Positions 45,430 to 54,515 of a stretch of 64,000 nt of DNA are shown here, piece by piece. The DNA is taken from positions 709,001-773,000 of the forward strand of contig NZ_JAJSLX010000002.1 in NCBI RefSeq assembly GCF_021290925.1, read 5' to 3'. The notes below the pieces were generated by a model that searched no databases, had not been told where the DNA came from, and saw only the letters and a program-made list of their open reading frames with translations. Each line of letters begins with the position of its first letter. Within the stretch, counting starts at the first letter, position 1. Source of the stretch: Sessilibacter corallicola (lineage in GTDB: Bacteria > Pseudomonadota > Gammaproteobacteria > Pseudomonadales > Cellvibrionaceae). The position numbers and the translations under genes are program-made.

Positions 45430-46845
45430 TTGAGTAGTTTCTTTTGGCATGATTACGAAACCTGGGGCGCTACCCCATCGAAAGATCGCCCTGTGCAATT
45501 TGCCGGAATTCGTACCGATCTCGATTTAAATATTATCGATGATCCCGTCAATATTCTCTGTAAACCCACACCCGATTTTTTACCACACCCTCAGGCGTGC
45601 TTAATTACTGGAATTAATCCGCTGCATGCCTTAGAGCATGGTATGCCCGAGAAAGATTTTATTGAGCGAGTGCATGCGGAATTATCGCAGCCCGATACCT
45701 GTGGTGTTGGCTATAACAGTATTCGGTTTGACGATGAAGTCACTCGTTATTCTTTGTGGCGCAATTTTTACGATCCCTACGAGCGCGAATGGAAAAATGG
45801 CAACAGTCGTTGGGACATTATCGACATGGTTCGGCTTTGCTACGCGATTCGACCCGAAGGCATAGAATGGCCAATGGTAGACGGCGTTGTTAGCTTTAAA
45901 CTTGAGTTGTTATCGGCTGCTAATAATTTAAGCCATGAATCCGCTCACGATGCCTTGTCGGATGTGTACGCGACGATTGAGTTGGCAAAACTCATTAAGC
46001 AAAAACAGCCGAAATTATTTGATTACTGCTTTGGATTGCGCAACAAACGAAAAGCGTTTGAGTTGTTTGATGTCGCTAACACAAAACCGCTGTTTCATGT
46101 TTCCTCAAAATTTCCGGCAATACGAGGATGCGCATCGCTGATTGCACCCATTGCAATGCATCCAAAAAATAAAAACTCGGTGATTTGTTTTGATTTAACC
46201 TGTGATCCTGAGCCTCTGTTTAATCTATCTAGTGCTGAAATTTTAGAGAAGTTATACACACCAACGGCAGAATTGGCCGAAGGTGAAGAACGTATTGCGT
46301 TAAAAGAAATTCATTTGAATAAAAGCCCAGTAATAGCCACGCCAAAATTGCTCGATGAGGCATCGGCCAATCGTTTAGGAATTGATTTAAATATCTGTCG
46401 CTCCAATTGGCAGAAGTTAAAAGGGCACACATTGGTCCATAAAATGAATGATGTGTTCACCGCGAACCCATTTTCTAAATCAACGTTAGCCGAGCAAGCT
46501 TTGTATGACGGTTTTGTCTCTGATGCTGATAAATCCAAATGTTTGCAAGTGCGCAGTTCAACGGGTGAAGAAATCGCTCGCTCTGGCATTGTCTTTGATG
46601 ATTCTCGCCTGAACGATATTTTGTTTCGTTATCGCGCACGAAATTATCCTGAGTCTTTGTCCTATGAAGAACAGGAGCAGTGGCATGAGTATCGGGTGAA
46701 AGTTTTAACTGAACCCGGTTTTGGTTCGTTAACATTAGATGAGCTGCACGAGCTGATATTTTCTCTGCAAGAAAGCGGCGAGCTTTCCATGGAAAAGATT
46801 CAGCTGTTAGACGATGTTTCTAATTATTCTGATATGATTTTGTAG
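45430..46845 (+). CDS. sbcB: Exodeoxyribonuclease I
   Basis: A 471-residue 3'-5' single-strand DNA exonuclease for recombination and mismatch repair. DEDDh motifs are visible: SFFWHDYETWGATPSKDRP (Exo I), VGYNSIRFDDEVTRYSLWRN (Exo II), and ESAHDALSDVYATIELAKLI (Exo III His/Asp). SH3-like and C-terminal helical domains follow as in E. coli ExoI (475 residues). The start is TTG 45430, preceded by AAAGG, giving MSSFFWHDYE; no ATG fits. Terminated by a symmetric hairpin shared with the convergent gene. Confidence 0.95.
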   Translation: MSSFFWHDYETWGATPSKDRPVQFAGIRTDLDLNIIDDPVNILCKPTPDFLPHPQACLITGINPLHALEHGMPEKDFIERVHAELSQPDTCGVGYNSIRFDDEVTRYSLWRNFYDPYEREWKNGNSRWDIIDMVRLCYAIRPEGIEWPMVDGVVSFKLELLSAANNLSHESAHDALSDVYATIELAKLIKQKQPKLFDYCFGLRNKRKAFELFDVANTKPLFHVSSKFPAIRGCASLIAPIAMHPKNKNSVICFDLTCDPEPLFNLSSAEILEKLYTPTAELAEGEERIALKEIHLNKSPVIATPKLLDEASANRLGIDLNICRSNWQKLKGHTLVHKMNDVFTANPFSKSTLAEQALYDGFVSDADKSKCLQVRSSTGEEIARSGIVFDDSRLNDILFRYRARNYPESLSYEEQEQWHEYRVKVLTEPGFGSLTLDELHELIFSLQESGELSMEKIQLLDDVSNYSDMIL

Positions 46846-46856
46846 CAGCTTAAAAA

Positions 46857-46884
46857 GGAAAACTCTGATGGTTCAGAGTTTTCC
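46857..46884. terminator. Bidirectional hairpin between sbcB and the convergent 534-residue gene
   Basis: A perfect 12-bp stem, GGAAAACTCTGA / TCAGAGTTTTCC, with loop TGGT. It lies 11 bases past the sbcB stop. The A-run before it reads as a T-run on the minus strand, so it can stop transcription of the convergent gene too. Confidence 0.8.
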
Positions 46885-46900
46885 GTCTTATTAAAAAATA

Positions 46901-48505
46901 TTATTTTCTGTAGCTGTATAGGTGATAAGCGTCTGTTTTACTCTTCAGAGACACTTCTTGGGTATTCAAATTAATTACCGGAGCCTTGTCGTCATCTAAG
47001 GTTACCCAGTAATTCTGGTTCTTGTTCCATCCCGATTTATTAAATTCCCCTTCCTCGTAAAGCTTTTTCATTTTTTGGTAACTTAATAATTTTCCGTTCG
47101 TACCTTTGTTAAGTGCGTAATCAAATGAGTGACTTTCATCAGTTTGCAAATAACCGTTATCGGTTGGGCAAGTGTAATGTAAGTATTCTGATTTATGAAC
47201 GAAATATACGACTCCTGTTTTAATGTCGAATGCGAGTCGCTTACCAGCATCGGTTTCTTTGTGAACCCAATAATCGCAATAGTCCGGCCATCCATGTGCT
47301 CTGGGGAAGTCACAGTTAATTAAATCGCGCATTTCATCTAAGGTAAGAATATGATGTAACGAATTAGAGTAATTTAAAGCATGGTTATAGTTCCATTGAT
47401 CCTGCGCTGTGGGTTTATGCAGAGATTGAACTTCTGCGTTGGCTTGAGCTTCGGAATTTGCAGCAGCACACCAGTTTTCCATACCAACGCTGTAGCAAAT
47501 ATGATAGACCGCGCCTTCACCATCACGTTTACCGTAGCTGTCGGCAATTTCGATAACCGCAGGGCCATCCATTTCTGCAACACCACCGTTGCAAGTTGTG
47601 CCGTTAACGCCGTCAGGTGTGTCGACACGTAAATTGTCGGGGGTAATAGTCAAGGTTCCAATGTTAATATCCGCTAAAATATCATCGTGTTCTCTAAGTT
47701 GAATGGTCACAGGACCTTGATCGAGTGGAAAACGGAAATAAGATCCGTATAAATCTTCGAAGTACACTTCATCGCCGTCATCCATTTTATAAACAGCAGA
47801 ATCTTTCGGGAAAAAACCACCATCGTGACCACGAGTTTCCACCAAGTGTTTCATATAAACGTCGTCTTTGCCTTCAATAATTCCCGCAATCCAAACAACA
47901 ATTTCTTCCACTTCTTTTAATGCCTTCGAGGCTGCTTTAAAACCATCGGCAATCAACTTTCGGCTTGGGCGCGGGCTTTTACCAATAACGTTAGCTGCCG
48001 CTTTACAGGCTTTTTCTGCAGTTTTTGCAACAGCGTCGGCAACGTTGGTATTCATGCCAGCCGAAGACTTTTCACAGCGAATACCAAGAACTCGTACGGT
48101 AGGGATTGGGTTTTTAATGACTCGGAATTTAACTCCGTATTCGGCTTCGGCATCACCAGAGGTTTGGTGCTTTCTAACTTCGCCACAGTTATTGCTGTCG
48201 AGTTTAGTATCACGGTTGATGTAGAGTGTTACTAACTTATCGTCATCGGTAGAGGAGTCTTGATCCCATACCTGAATTTCAATTTCGTTGGTATAGGTGA
48301 CATTAATCTCTAAATCAATGCTGTCTCTGTCACCAGTATTCATATCCCAAACTTCGTCACTGGCACCTTCGGGATAACGACCCAAATAATTTCCATCAGC
48401 GTAAACTTTGATGTAGGTTTCGTCGTCGCCTTTACCGGGATCATCATGGCTTTCGTGATAGCAAATTAATGTTTCTAAAAGTAAAACGGCACTGTGTTTT
48501 ATCAT
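46901..48505 (-). CDS. Orphan protein with C2-like N-terminus and DUF1566-like C-terminal repeats
   Basis: A 534-residue protein of no firm family. Residues 1-100 read like a C2 beta-sandwich (HDDPGKGDDETYIKVYADGN, then EIEIQVWDQDSSTDDDKLVT), with acidic loops that could bind calcium. Residues about 135-215 are helical and lysine-rich; about 225-330 are beta-rich (DEVYFEDLYGSYFRFPLDQG). The C-terminal 150 residues hold two related units: ALNYSNSLHHILTLDEMRDL followed by a YWV strand, and ALNKGTNGKLLSYQKMKKL followed by another YWV strand. That is reminiscent of DUF1566/Lcl-type modules. There is no signal peptide. AAGGAG precedes ATG. Neighbouring gene is convergent sbcB. Confidence 0.55.
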   Translation of the reverse strand: MIKHSAVLLLETLICYHESHDDPGKGDDETYIKVYADGNYLGRYPEGASDEVWDMNTGDRDSIDLEINVTYTNEIEIQVWDQDSSTDDDKLVTLYINRDTKLDSNNCGEVRKHQTSGDAEAEYGVKFRVIKNPIPTVRVLGIRCEKSSAGMNTNVADAVAKTAEKACKAAANVIGKSPRPSRKLIADGFKAASKALKEVEEIVVWIAGIIEGKDDVYMKHLVETRGHDGGFFPKDSAVYKMDDGDEVYFEDLYGSYFRFPLDQGPVTIQLREHDDILADINIGTLTITPDNLRVDTPDGVNGTTCNGGVAEMDGPAVIEIADSYGKRDGEGAVYHICYSVGMENWCAAANSEAQANAEVQSLHKPTAQDQWNYNHALNYSNSLHHILTLDEMRDLINCDFPRAHGWPDYCDYWVHKETDAGKRLAFDIKTGVVYFVHKSEYLHYTCPTDNGYLQTDESHSFDYALNKGTNGKLLSYQKMKKLYEEGEFNKSGWNKNQNYWVTLDDDKAPVINLNTQEVSLKSKTDAYHLYSYRK

Positions 48506-48981
48506 GAGAACAAACTCCTTGTTGATTTATATATTGCGCTTGAATAATTATTACTTGTGCAAGTGTTGGCGATTTTTACTCTCTCAAAAATGAATAAAAA
48601 CAGCCGTTTTACAAAAGGAGTGAGTTAATTTACATTGCTTGAAAAACAAATAAATTTTTATTGAAAAAAGAAATTTAAGAATAAAATTTTAGTATCAATA
48701 ATGAAATTAAAAATTAAGACGATGGAATTGGGTAGGATTAAGTTAGATGGAATTTAATCAGGTTAGATAGAATTAAGTTGAGAGGAATTAAATCGAGTTA
48801 AGAGAAATTAGTTGTGCGGGATTAACAGCGGTTGTTTGGTAAAGAAAGTTAGAGAGAGGAATCCCTCCAGTTATAACACTGAAAATAAGTGAAGGGAAAA
48901 AGCATTGGATGTTAGGGCTTACTCAAGTCTACTGGATTGACGTTATGCGATTGAATAGCCCTAATAAATGTGGCGATATTA
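48506..48981. other. Intergenic region with degenerate purine-rich repeats
   Basis: About 475 bases upstream of the 534-residue gene. From 48724 to about 48812 it consists of loosely repeated GGAATTAA-GTTAGAT / GAGTTAAGA words. No ORF, tRNA or operator recognised. Confidence 0.5.
48724..48812. repeat. Degenerate short direct repeats (GAATTAAGTTAGA-like)
   Basis: Words such as GGATTAAGTTAGAT, GGAATTTAATCAGGTTAGAT, GAATTAAGTTGAGA and GGAATTAAATCGAGTTAAGA follow one another at irregular 15-20-base spacing, giving a strand-asymmetric purine-rich tract. Confidence 0.6.
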
Positions 48982-49314
48982 TTAATATTGCGTTCGAGAT
49001 TGATAAACGAGAATTCGTTTGTCAAAAAAATTGGTTTTATTGAGCGTGCTTATCGCTTTTTCTGCACTTTCTTTTGAACTCATTTCTACAACACCAAATC
49101 CACGGTGTTTGCCAGTTTCTCTGTCTTTAGCAATACTAACCGAAAGAACTTCACCGTACGTGGTGAATAAACTTCTAAGTTCTTCTTTGGTTGCTAAATT
49201 GGATAGGTTTCCTACGACGACTCTCTCACTTGCTTGGCTGTAACTTACATTAACAAAGCTCAGTAAAACTGTAAAAACAAACAGCTTAAATGGAGCAATT
49301 AAATCTTTCTGCAT
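48982..49314 (-). CDS. RNA-recognition-motif protein with N-terminal signal peptide
   Basis: A 110-residue protein (from ATG 49314, with AAGGA 7 bases upstream; the longer frame needs TTG 49335). Residues 1-27 form a hydrophobic signal-peptide-like segment (LIAPFKLFVFTVLLSFVNVS, then YSQASE as a possible cleavage site). The rest is one RRM: RNP2 VVVGNLSN, a helix (ATKEELRSLFTTYGEVLSV) and RNP1 GKHRGFGVVEM, then helix 2 and the last strand. RRMs in bacteria are usually cytoplasmic cold-shock or RNA-binding proteins; a secreted or membrane-anchored one is unusual. Single gene. Confidence 0.78.
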   Translation of the reverse strand: MQKDLIAPFKLFVFTVLLSFVNVSYSQASERVVVGNLSNLATKEELRSLFTTYGEVLSVSIAKDRETGKHRGFGVVEMSSKESAEKAISTLNKTNFFDKRILVYQSRTQY

Positions 49315-49819
49315 AAATGATTCCTTATAAAGCAAATATAGTTTGTAAAAAGTATGTATTTCTTTTGGTGCTGTTTTTATTGTTGTGGTTACTTACGTTA
49401 AATGTGCCTGAAAACTTTTCTCTAAATCTTGTATTTCTGGTGGCAATGCTTGTTTGCCTCCCGTATAGAAAATCTATCTGTCACTGTTAGTTATATTTAA
49501 TGATGCCAAATCTAAAAGGTTTAACTTATTCAGAATAAAATCATCAATAAATAGGAATTCGTAAAATATTTGTTAACAGTAAATTTGAAGCGAAATTCTA
49601 GTGAGATATATAAAAAAATAAATGTATAAAAATTCAATTTTTCAATTGTTATAAAAATTGGATGAATAGGCGGGTATTGCAGAAGCTCGTTAGAACAAAA
49701 AGTTTCTAAATCTTTTTTTCTATGGTGTATAGTATTAGGAAATTTTTCAATTATACTGGTTAGTTATAATTTAATTAGGATGACGTTCATTGAGTTATAA
49801 ATGCGAATTGGGTAAATCC
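49315..49819. other. AT-rich intergenic region
   Basis: About 500 AT-rich bases between the divergent RRM and NYN genes. Promoters for both must lie here. No repeat, tRNA or ORF recognised. Confidence 0.5.
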
Positions 49820-50296
49820 ATGAAAAAATTGGCGGTATTTGTAGACGTGCAAAACGTCTATTACACGGTAAGACAAACTTATCGGCGCAACTTCGATTAC
49901 AATAAATTTTGGTCTGAAGTTTCAGAATTGGGTGAAGTGGTAACTGCCTACGCTTATGCGATTGATCGAGGAGATCGTAAGCAGGAAGAATTTCAGAATA
50001 TCTTGCGAGCGATTGGCTTTCAGGTAAAGCTAAAACCCTACATTCAGCGTTCGGATGGTTCTGCCAAAGGCGATTGGGATGTCGGTATTACTCTTGATGT
50101 GATGGATGTTGCCGATGACGTCGATATCGTTATTCTTGTATCCGGTGACGGCGACTTTGATTTGTTGGTAAATAAAGTCAGAACCCAAAAAAGTAAGGTG
50201 GTAAAAGTTTACGGTGTTCCGCAATTAACCGCTTCTTCATTGATTAATTCTGCTACTGATTACATTCCAATTAATGAACAATTATTGATGAGCTAA
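49820..50296 (+). CDS. NYN-domain (LabA/DUF88-type) protein
   Basis: A 158-residue PIN-like NYN domain protein: KKLAVFVDVQNVYYTVRQTY with the first Asp and Asn, GDRKQEEFQNILRAIGFQVK in the middle, KGDWDVGITLDVMDVADDVD with two acidic residues, and IVILVSGDGDFDLLVNKVRT carrying the conserved SGDGDF. These are the residues of metal-dependent RNases in this family. ATG 49820 (preceded by GGGTAA) is preferred to TTG 49790. LabA-type proteins are often regulatory; a specific target is not known. Confidence 0.88.
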   Translation: MKKLAVFVDVQNVYYTVRQTYRRNFDYNKFWSEVSELGEVVTAYAYAIDRGDRKQEEFQNILRAIGFQVKLKPYIQRSDGSAKGDWDVGITLDVMDVADDVDIVILVSGDGDFDLLVNKVRTQKSKVVKVYGVPQLTASSLINSATDYIPINEQLLMS

Positions 50297-50327
50297 CTGC
50301 TCATTAATTGAATGTTAACGGCCAGCA

Positions 50328-50345
50328 GTGGAGCCTGGGCTCCAC
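50328..50345. terminator. Hairpin between convergent NYN and lipoprotein genes
   Basis: GTGGAGCC-TG-GGCTCCAC is a perfect 8-bp GC-rich stem that lies between the two convergent stop codons. No U-tract, so it may act as a Rho-dependent or weak intrinsic signal. Confidence 0.5.
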
Positions 50346-50352
50346 GTTAGCA

Positions 50353-50856
50353 TCAGTTCACACGAGTCATTTTGCTGCGTAGTTCTTCTGGCACATCTTG
50401 CAATAAAACAATGGAAATGCTGCCATCTTTACCGGTGTTTTCTGCGGTTTGATCGCCTAGTGAGGATTCAATTTCACCTGGAGAAAGTGTGTACATTGAA
50501 CCGCTAAATGGGTCTAAAACAAACCAACCAATTAAACCACCGAAAACTAGGTTTCCGGCTAAATACCAACCGTTTGCTTTCGCTTTAACAGGGATTTTGG
50601 TGGTTGCGTAACCGTCTTTTGAGATTTCAATCGTAAAGCTTTTTCCGCCCCAGTAAGAGCCGTCGCTTTTCGGTAAGGTAACGCTGGTTGGAGTGATGCC
50701 TTTAAAGACTTTTTTGCCTGTTTCATCAACAATAACGATGTTTGCTTCGCTCGGTGTGCTCGAAATTGGTAACGTTTGGTTTGGGTTACCTACGATGGAT
50801 GCGCAACCGGTGAACAATAGGGAAGACAGTGCGAATGCACCTAATACCTTTTTCAT
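50353..50856 (-). CDS. Lipoprotein with PEGA-like domain
   Basis: A 167-residue lipoprotein starting at ATG 50856 (AAGGAGA just upstream; the longer frame is rejected). The signal peptide MKKVLGAFALSSLLFTGCAS has a clear lipobox (LFTGC), followed by ASIVGNPNQTLPISSTPSEA. The next 60 residues fit a PEGA-type beta module (ANIVIVDETGKKVFKGITPT, FTIEISKDGYATTKIPVKA). A hydrophobic stretch (YLAGNLVFGGLIGWFVLDPF) follows, characteristic of this small lipoprotein family. It is probably attached to the inner or outer membrane. Function unknown. Confidence 0.82.
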   Translation of the reverse strand: MKKVLGAFALSSLLFTGCASIVGNPNQTLPISSTPSEANIVIVDETGKKVFKGITPTSVTLPKSDGSYWGGKSFTIEISKDGYATTKIPVKAKANGWYLAGNLVFGGLIGWFVLDPFSGSMYTLSPGEIESSLGDQTAENTGKDGSISIVLLQDVPEELRSKMTRVN

Positions 50857-51178
50857 GAAACTCTCCTTAATAAATTTCGGCGCGAGTATATAGTCTTTCA
50901 ATTGTTTCTTAAACAAATTTGCAGAGGATAAAGAAAAAGGATTTTGATTTAATCAATCGTCTAACACTTTAGTTTATTTATATTAATTTTTTGATGAGGT
51001 GTCGTTGAGTTAAAAATAACCCATCATGATTTTGAAGAAATAAGCTGATGGCGTGACGGTGATTAAATCAGAGAGTGTTTGAGACTAAAGTATTAATTGG
51101 TTCTATAGAAATAAAAAATAATAAGAGATATTTTTGGTGTGCAATCAGATAACAAAAAGCAAATATAACGCTATTTTA

Positions 51179-52150
51179 TTAGCTGGGTTGCTGAGCTGTG
51201 TTGGGTGTGCTTTCTTTTGTTTTTGATTCTTGTTTTTGTGATGTTATTTTTTTTGTGTCGACAAAGTCTAACTGGAATTTCTGGGGCGACATGTGAGCTT
51301 CGTAAATTTTAATTTGCCGATTGATCTTCCTGATTTTTTGAATCAATTTCAGTTTGACGTTTGGGTTCATTTCGGCGCCCAAAAAAACTTCTTTAATATC
51401 GTTTTCTTGAAAGCCAATATCGGTGGTGCCGAATTCTTTAGAATCTAAAATGATGTCTGGCGAATTGGCCAGCAAACGAAAACATCTGAGTTCGGCCTCG
51501 GCTGCAAACGGTTTGGGTTTGCTGAGGAATTTTTTTGGAAATTCTTCTGCGTATTTAGGAACCCGGCCGAGCATAATTTCTAAGACTTGTTCGGTGAGCG
51601 TTGTTATCTCCGGGCGATCATCCTGATAGAGTATTTTTTTTGCAACACCCAATGTGGTGTTTTCTCCCGATCGAAACTTAAACGCAACACCCGTGTGAGC
51701 GTCGGCGTAGCGCTGCCACGCAACTAAGTTATCAACGCGTTCGCTAAAGCAGCAAATGCGAGTGCGTAACGCATAGCTTTTCCAATTATTGAGCAACTTA
51801 TCTAAAGCGGGTTTTCTTGCCGTGACGACCTGAGAGAGTAGCTCCGTCAGTACTTCCTCGGCTTCTTCTTGCTCATCGAAGCGTTCTTCTTCTCGCCAGC
51901 GATTGATGGCATGAATGACTTTGCTGTTGCCAGTGGGTTTTTCAAATTGAAAGATCAAGGTCAACGATCGCTTCACCAAAGTCTTGAGCAGTTCTGAGGA
52001 GGAGAAATTGAGTTCTGATTGGTAGGTCAATTCTAACGGGTCTTCAAAATGGTGCGGGGCGCTCCAACGAAGGGTTCGTGTCGAAAGGATTTTGTCAGCC
52101 GTTTGGGCCGAACAAAACTTTATTAAGTAATCAGACGTTTGATCAGCCAC
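51179..52150 (-). CDS. DUF2971 family protein
   Basis: A 323-residue protein with the DUF2971 outline: LIKFCSAQTADKILSTRTLR near the N-terminus, APHHFEDPLEL, RTRICCFSERVDNLVAWQRY near residue 130, and HTGVAFKFRSGENTTLGVAK, then YQDDRPEIT and FLSKPKPFAAEAELRCFR. The family is common but unassigned, and frequently found in accessory regions. The C-terminal 30 residues are Lys/Ser/Thr/Gln-rich and probably disordered. GTG start with AAAGGA upstream. Single gene, divergent from pyrB. Confidence 0.8.
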   Translation of the reverse strand: MADQTSDYLIKFCSAQTADKILSTRTLRWSAPHHFEDPLELTYQSELNFSSSELLKTLVKRSLTLIFQFEKPTGNSKVIHAINRWREEERFDEQEEAEEVLTELLSQVVTARKPALDKLLNNWKSYALRTRICCFSERVDNLVAWQRYADAHTGVAFKFRSGENTTLGVAKKILYQDDRPEITTLTEQVLEIMLGRVPKYAEEFPKKFLSKPKPFAAEAELRCFRLLANSPDIILDSKEFGTTDIGFQENDIKEVFLGAEMNPNVKLKLIQKIRKINRQIKIYEAHMSPQKFQLDFVDTKKITSQKQESKTKESTPNTAQQPS

Positions 52151-52428
52151 AGGCTATCCTTTCACACAAAGTAAGCTTCATTGGTGCCCCGCTATTGACC
52201 GTGCTTTGGGCAACAGTCTAACTATCGGCAATGGTTAAAATAAGTTTACTGCTTGTTGGTCAAGCTCATTGATTGATTTTGAATGCTATTTTTTAGCGTG
52301 ATTGATGGAAATTCACGTTTAATTTGCACCAATGTTTAACGATAGGCGTTAAAATTACCTAATACGCGCTATACCTTTTCGAACAAAGCATAGCTCAAAA
52401 ACACCAGATACGAAGTTTAGGAGTCGCC

Positions 52429-53439
52429 GTGGAGCTTACTGGAAGCCACATTTTGTCTATTTCTCAATTTGACCGAGCCACCATCGATAGAATATTCGAT
52501 GTCGCTGATTCAATGGCACCCTATGCCGCTCGGCAGAAAGTTACCCGTGTGCTTGAAGGCGCAATCTTAGGAAACATGTTTTTCGAGCCCAGTACCCGCA
52601 CGCGGGTGAGTTTTGGCTGTGCGTTTAATTTGCTCGGTGGCAATGTTCGTGAAACGACCGGTTTTGAAACCTCCGCCATTGCCAAAGGGGAATCCCTCTA
52701 CGATACAGCGCGGGTGTTGTCCGGTTACAGCGATGTAATCTGCATGCGCCACCCCGAATCAGGGTCTGTGGCAGAATTTGCCGAAGCCAGCCGAGTTCCA
52801 GTGATTAACGGCGGGGACGGGCCCAACGAACACCCGAGCCAAGCCTTGTTAGATTTGTACACCATTCGCCGAGAGCTGGCGGGAAAGAGTCGCGGTATCG
52901 ACGGTTTGCGAATCGCCATGATTGGCGATCTAAAATACGGTCGAACCGTGCATTCGTTGGCTAAATTACTGAGCCTTTATGAGAACTTGCAGTTGGTGTT
53001 TGTATCGCCCAAAGAATTGGCGATGCCTGAGTCGATTATTGAGTTAATGCGAGAGCGTAACCATTCCGTTACGGTAACCGACGAGTTAACCGAGAGCATC
53101 AAAAACGTTGATATTGTGTATTCCACCCGAATTCAAGAAGAGCGTTTCACCAGTAAAGATGAAGCTGATTTGTACCGCGGCCGTTTCCGTTTAAACCAAG
53201 CGATTTACACCCAATTTTGCGAGCCTAACACGGTGATTATGCATCCATTACCGAGAGACTCGCGCGCAGACGCCAATGAATTAGACAACGATCTCAATCA
53301 AAACCCGAATTTGGCTATTTTTAGACAAACCGATAACGGCATTTTGGTGCGAATGGCTTTGTTTGCCTTGGTTTTGGACGTTGCAGATCTGGTTGATAAG
53401 TACGCTCACGACGTTCGCTGGTTTACCGGCAGCCGATAA
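52429..53439 (+). CDS. pyrB: Aspartate carbamoyltransferase
   Basis: A 336-residue enzyme catalysing carbamoyl phosphate + aspartate to carbamoyl aspartate in pyrimidine synthesis. Motifs: FFEPSTRTRVSFGCAFNLLG (carbamoyl-phosphate loop), KGESLYDTARVLSGYSDVIC, INGGDGPNEHPSQALLDLYT, MIGDLKYGRTVHSLAKLL, and HPLPRDSRADANELD. It is slightly longer than E. coli PyrB (311). No regulatory pyrI or pyrC follows, so it stands alone. The start is GTG 52429, with TAGGAG upstream; no attenuator-like terminator/pyrimidine stretch was identified. Confidence 0.95.
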   Translation: MELTGSHILSISQFDRATIDRIFDVADSMAPYAARQKVTRVLEGAILGNMFFEPSTRTRVSFGCAFNLLGGNVRETTGFETSAIAKGESLYDTARVLSGYSDVICMRHPESGSVAEFAEASRVPVINGGDGPNEHPSQALLDLYTIRRELAGKSRGIDGLRIAMIGDLKYGRTVHSLAKLLSLYENLQLVFVSPKELAMPESIIELMRERNHSVTVTDELTESIKNVDIVYSTRIQEERFTSKDEADLYRGRFRLNQAIYTQFCEPNTVIMHPLPRDSRADANELDNDLNQNPNLAIFRQTDNGILVRMALFALVLDVADLVDKYAHDVRWFTGSR

Positions 53440-53880
53440 TTATTCGGTTATAACCGTTAGCTTTTAATTGGTTTTGGTTTTAATACAGAATGTTTTTAAA
53501 GCTTTATGCGTTTTGGTTATTTGAGCACTATTTTTGCTCCAATTATTAATTATATGAATGATGGTTCTGTGACCAAGTAGACACTCTATGGAATGAACTT
53601 TCCCCTATGATTATTGGGGTCTGTTCACACTTATGTATTAGTTCTAGAACATGCAGAGTGAGTGAACCGACAAAATGTAGGGACACGTTAGAGTATGCTG
53701 ATTTGGCGCAGAATTTAACACTTCTAATACTTAATAATAATTAACCCGTGAGCTGTTTGTATTTATGGTAATTTTTTGGGCTAATTGTAGTCTTATTAAG
53801 CAGTGAAAGTGCATTAACGGCAAATTTCACTACCATAAATATAAATCAGGCCCGCTCAGGGGTTATCGGTGGGAGCTAGG
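53440..53880. other. Intergenic region
   Basis: About 440 AT-rich bases between pyrB and the EF-hand gene, both plus strand. A small palindrome CGGTTATAACCG lies just past the pyrB stop (53445-53456). No ORF or tRNA recognised. Confidence 0.45.
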
Positions 53881-54369
53881 ATGATGCCGTTTTTCAAAAG
53901 ATCAAAACACGTTCGTGGTTTGCAAGCCGCGTTGTTAACGTTAGTTACCGGATTTTCTTTCTCAATTAACGCAGATGATACTTCTCAGTCAGACCATCGT
54001 TGGATTTTGGCTAAGTATGATCTCAATGGTGACGACACCATTACTGCGGAGGAAATAACGTCTAAAAAACTGCGCGTATTCCAGTTTATGGATACCAACC
54101 AAGACGGAGCCGTCAGTGTTGATGAGTACATCGTCAGCGACGCTCAGCGCCGTGAAACCTTGCTAAAAGCGCGGTTTGACAAGTTGGATCTTGATCATGA
54201 CGGCATTATTGACGGTGAAGAATACACCTCATACCTAGGCTTGTTCGCCAGCATTGACGGTGATGGCGACGGCAATATTTCTGAGTCTGAAGTGAAAGCT
54301 GCACAGTCTGAAATCGAGTATAAAACTCGCTGTTTGTGGGTGTTCTGCCTGCGAACGCAATCTAACTAG
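53881..54369 (+). CDS. Exported EF-hand calcium-binding protein
   Basis: A 162-residue protein starting at ATG 53881 (GGGAGCTAGG directly upstream; GTG 53869 is less likely). The signal peptide MMPFFKRSKHVRGLQAALLT leads to a hydrophobic stretch and FSINADD. Four EF-hand loops are visible: KYDLNGDDTITAEE, MDTNQDGAVSVDEY, LDLDHDGIIDGEEY, and SIDGDGDGNISESEV, each with Asp/Asn/Gly/Glu at ligand positions, so it should bind calcium in the periplasm or outside. It ends with two cysteines (CLWVFCL). Monocistronic with a strong hairpin after it. Confidence 0.85.
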   Translation: MMPFFKRSKHVRGLQAALLTLVTGFSFSINADDTSQSDHRWILAKYDLNGDDTITAEEITSKKLRVFQFMDTNQDGAVSVDEYIVSDAQRRETLLKARFDKLDLDHDGIIDGEEYTSYLGLFASIDGDGDGNISESEVKAAQSEIEYKTRCLWVFCLRTQSN

Positions 54370-54386
54370 CGGTTGTTTATCATATC

Positions 54387-54432
54387 TGTTGAGACTGCGT
54401 TTTCCGTATTCGCTGGAAAAGCAGTCTCAACA
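54387..54432. terminator. Long hairpin between convergent EF-hand and DUF3549 genes
   Basis: TGTTGAGACTGCGTTTTCC (54387-54405) pairs with GGAAAAGCAGTCTCAACA (54415-54432), a stem of 18 pairs with a single bulged G and a 9-base loop. It is a plausible bidirectional terminator. Confidence 0.7.
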
Positions 54433-54515
54433 CATTTCTATTTCTAAATCTGGCCGTTATTAATCTAGCTAATACTGATCCAGTTATTAGCAATTCAGCC
54501 GTTCAATTGCCGAGA

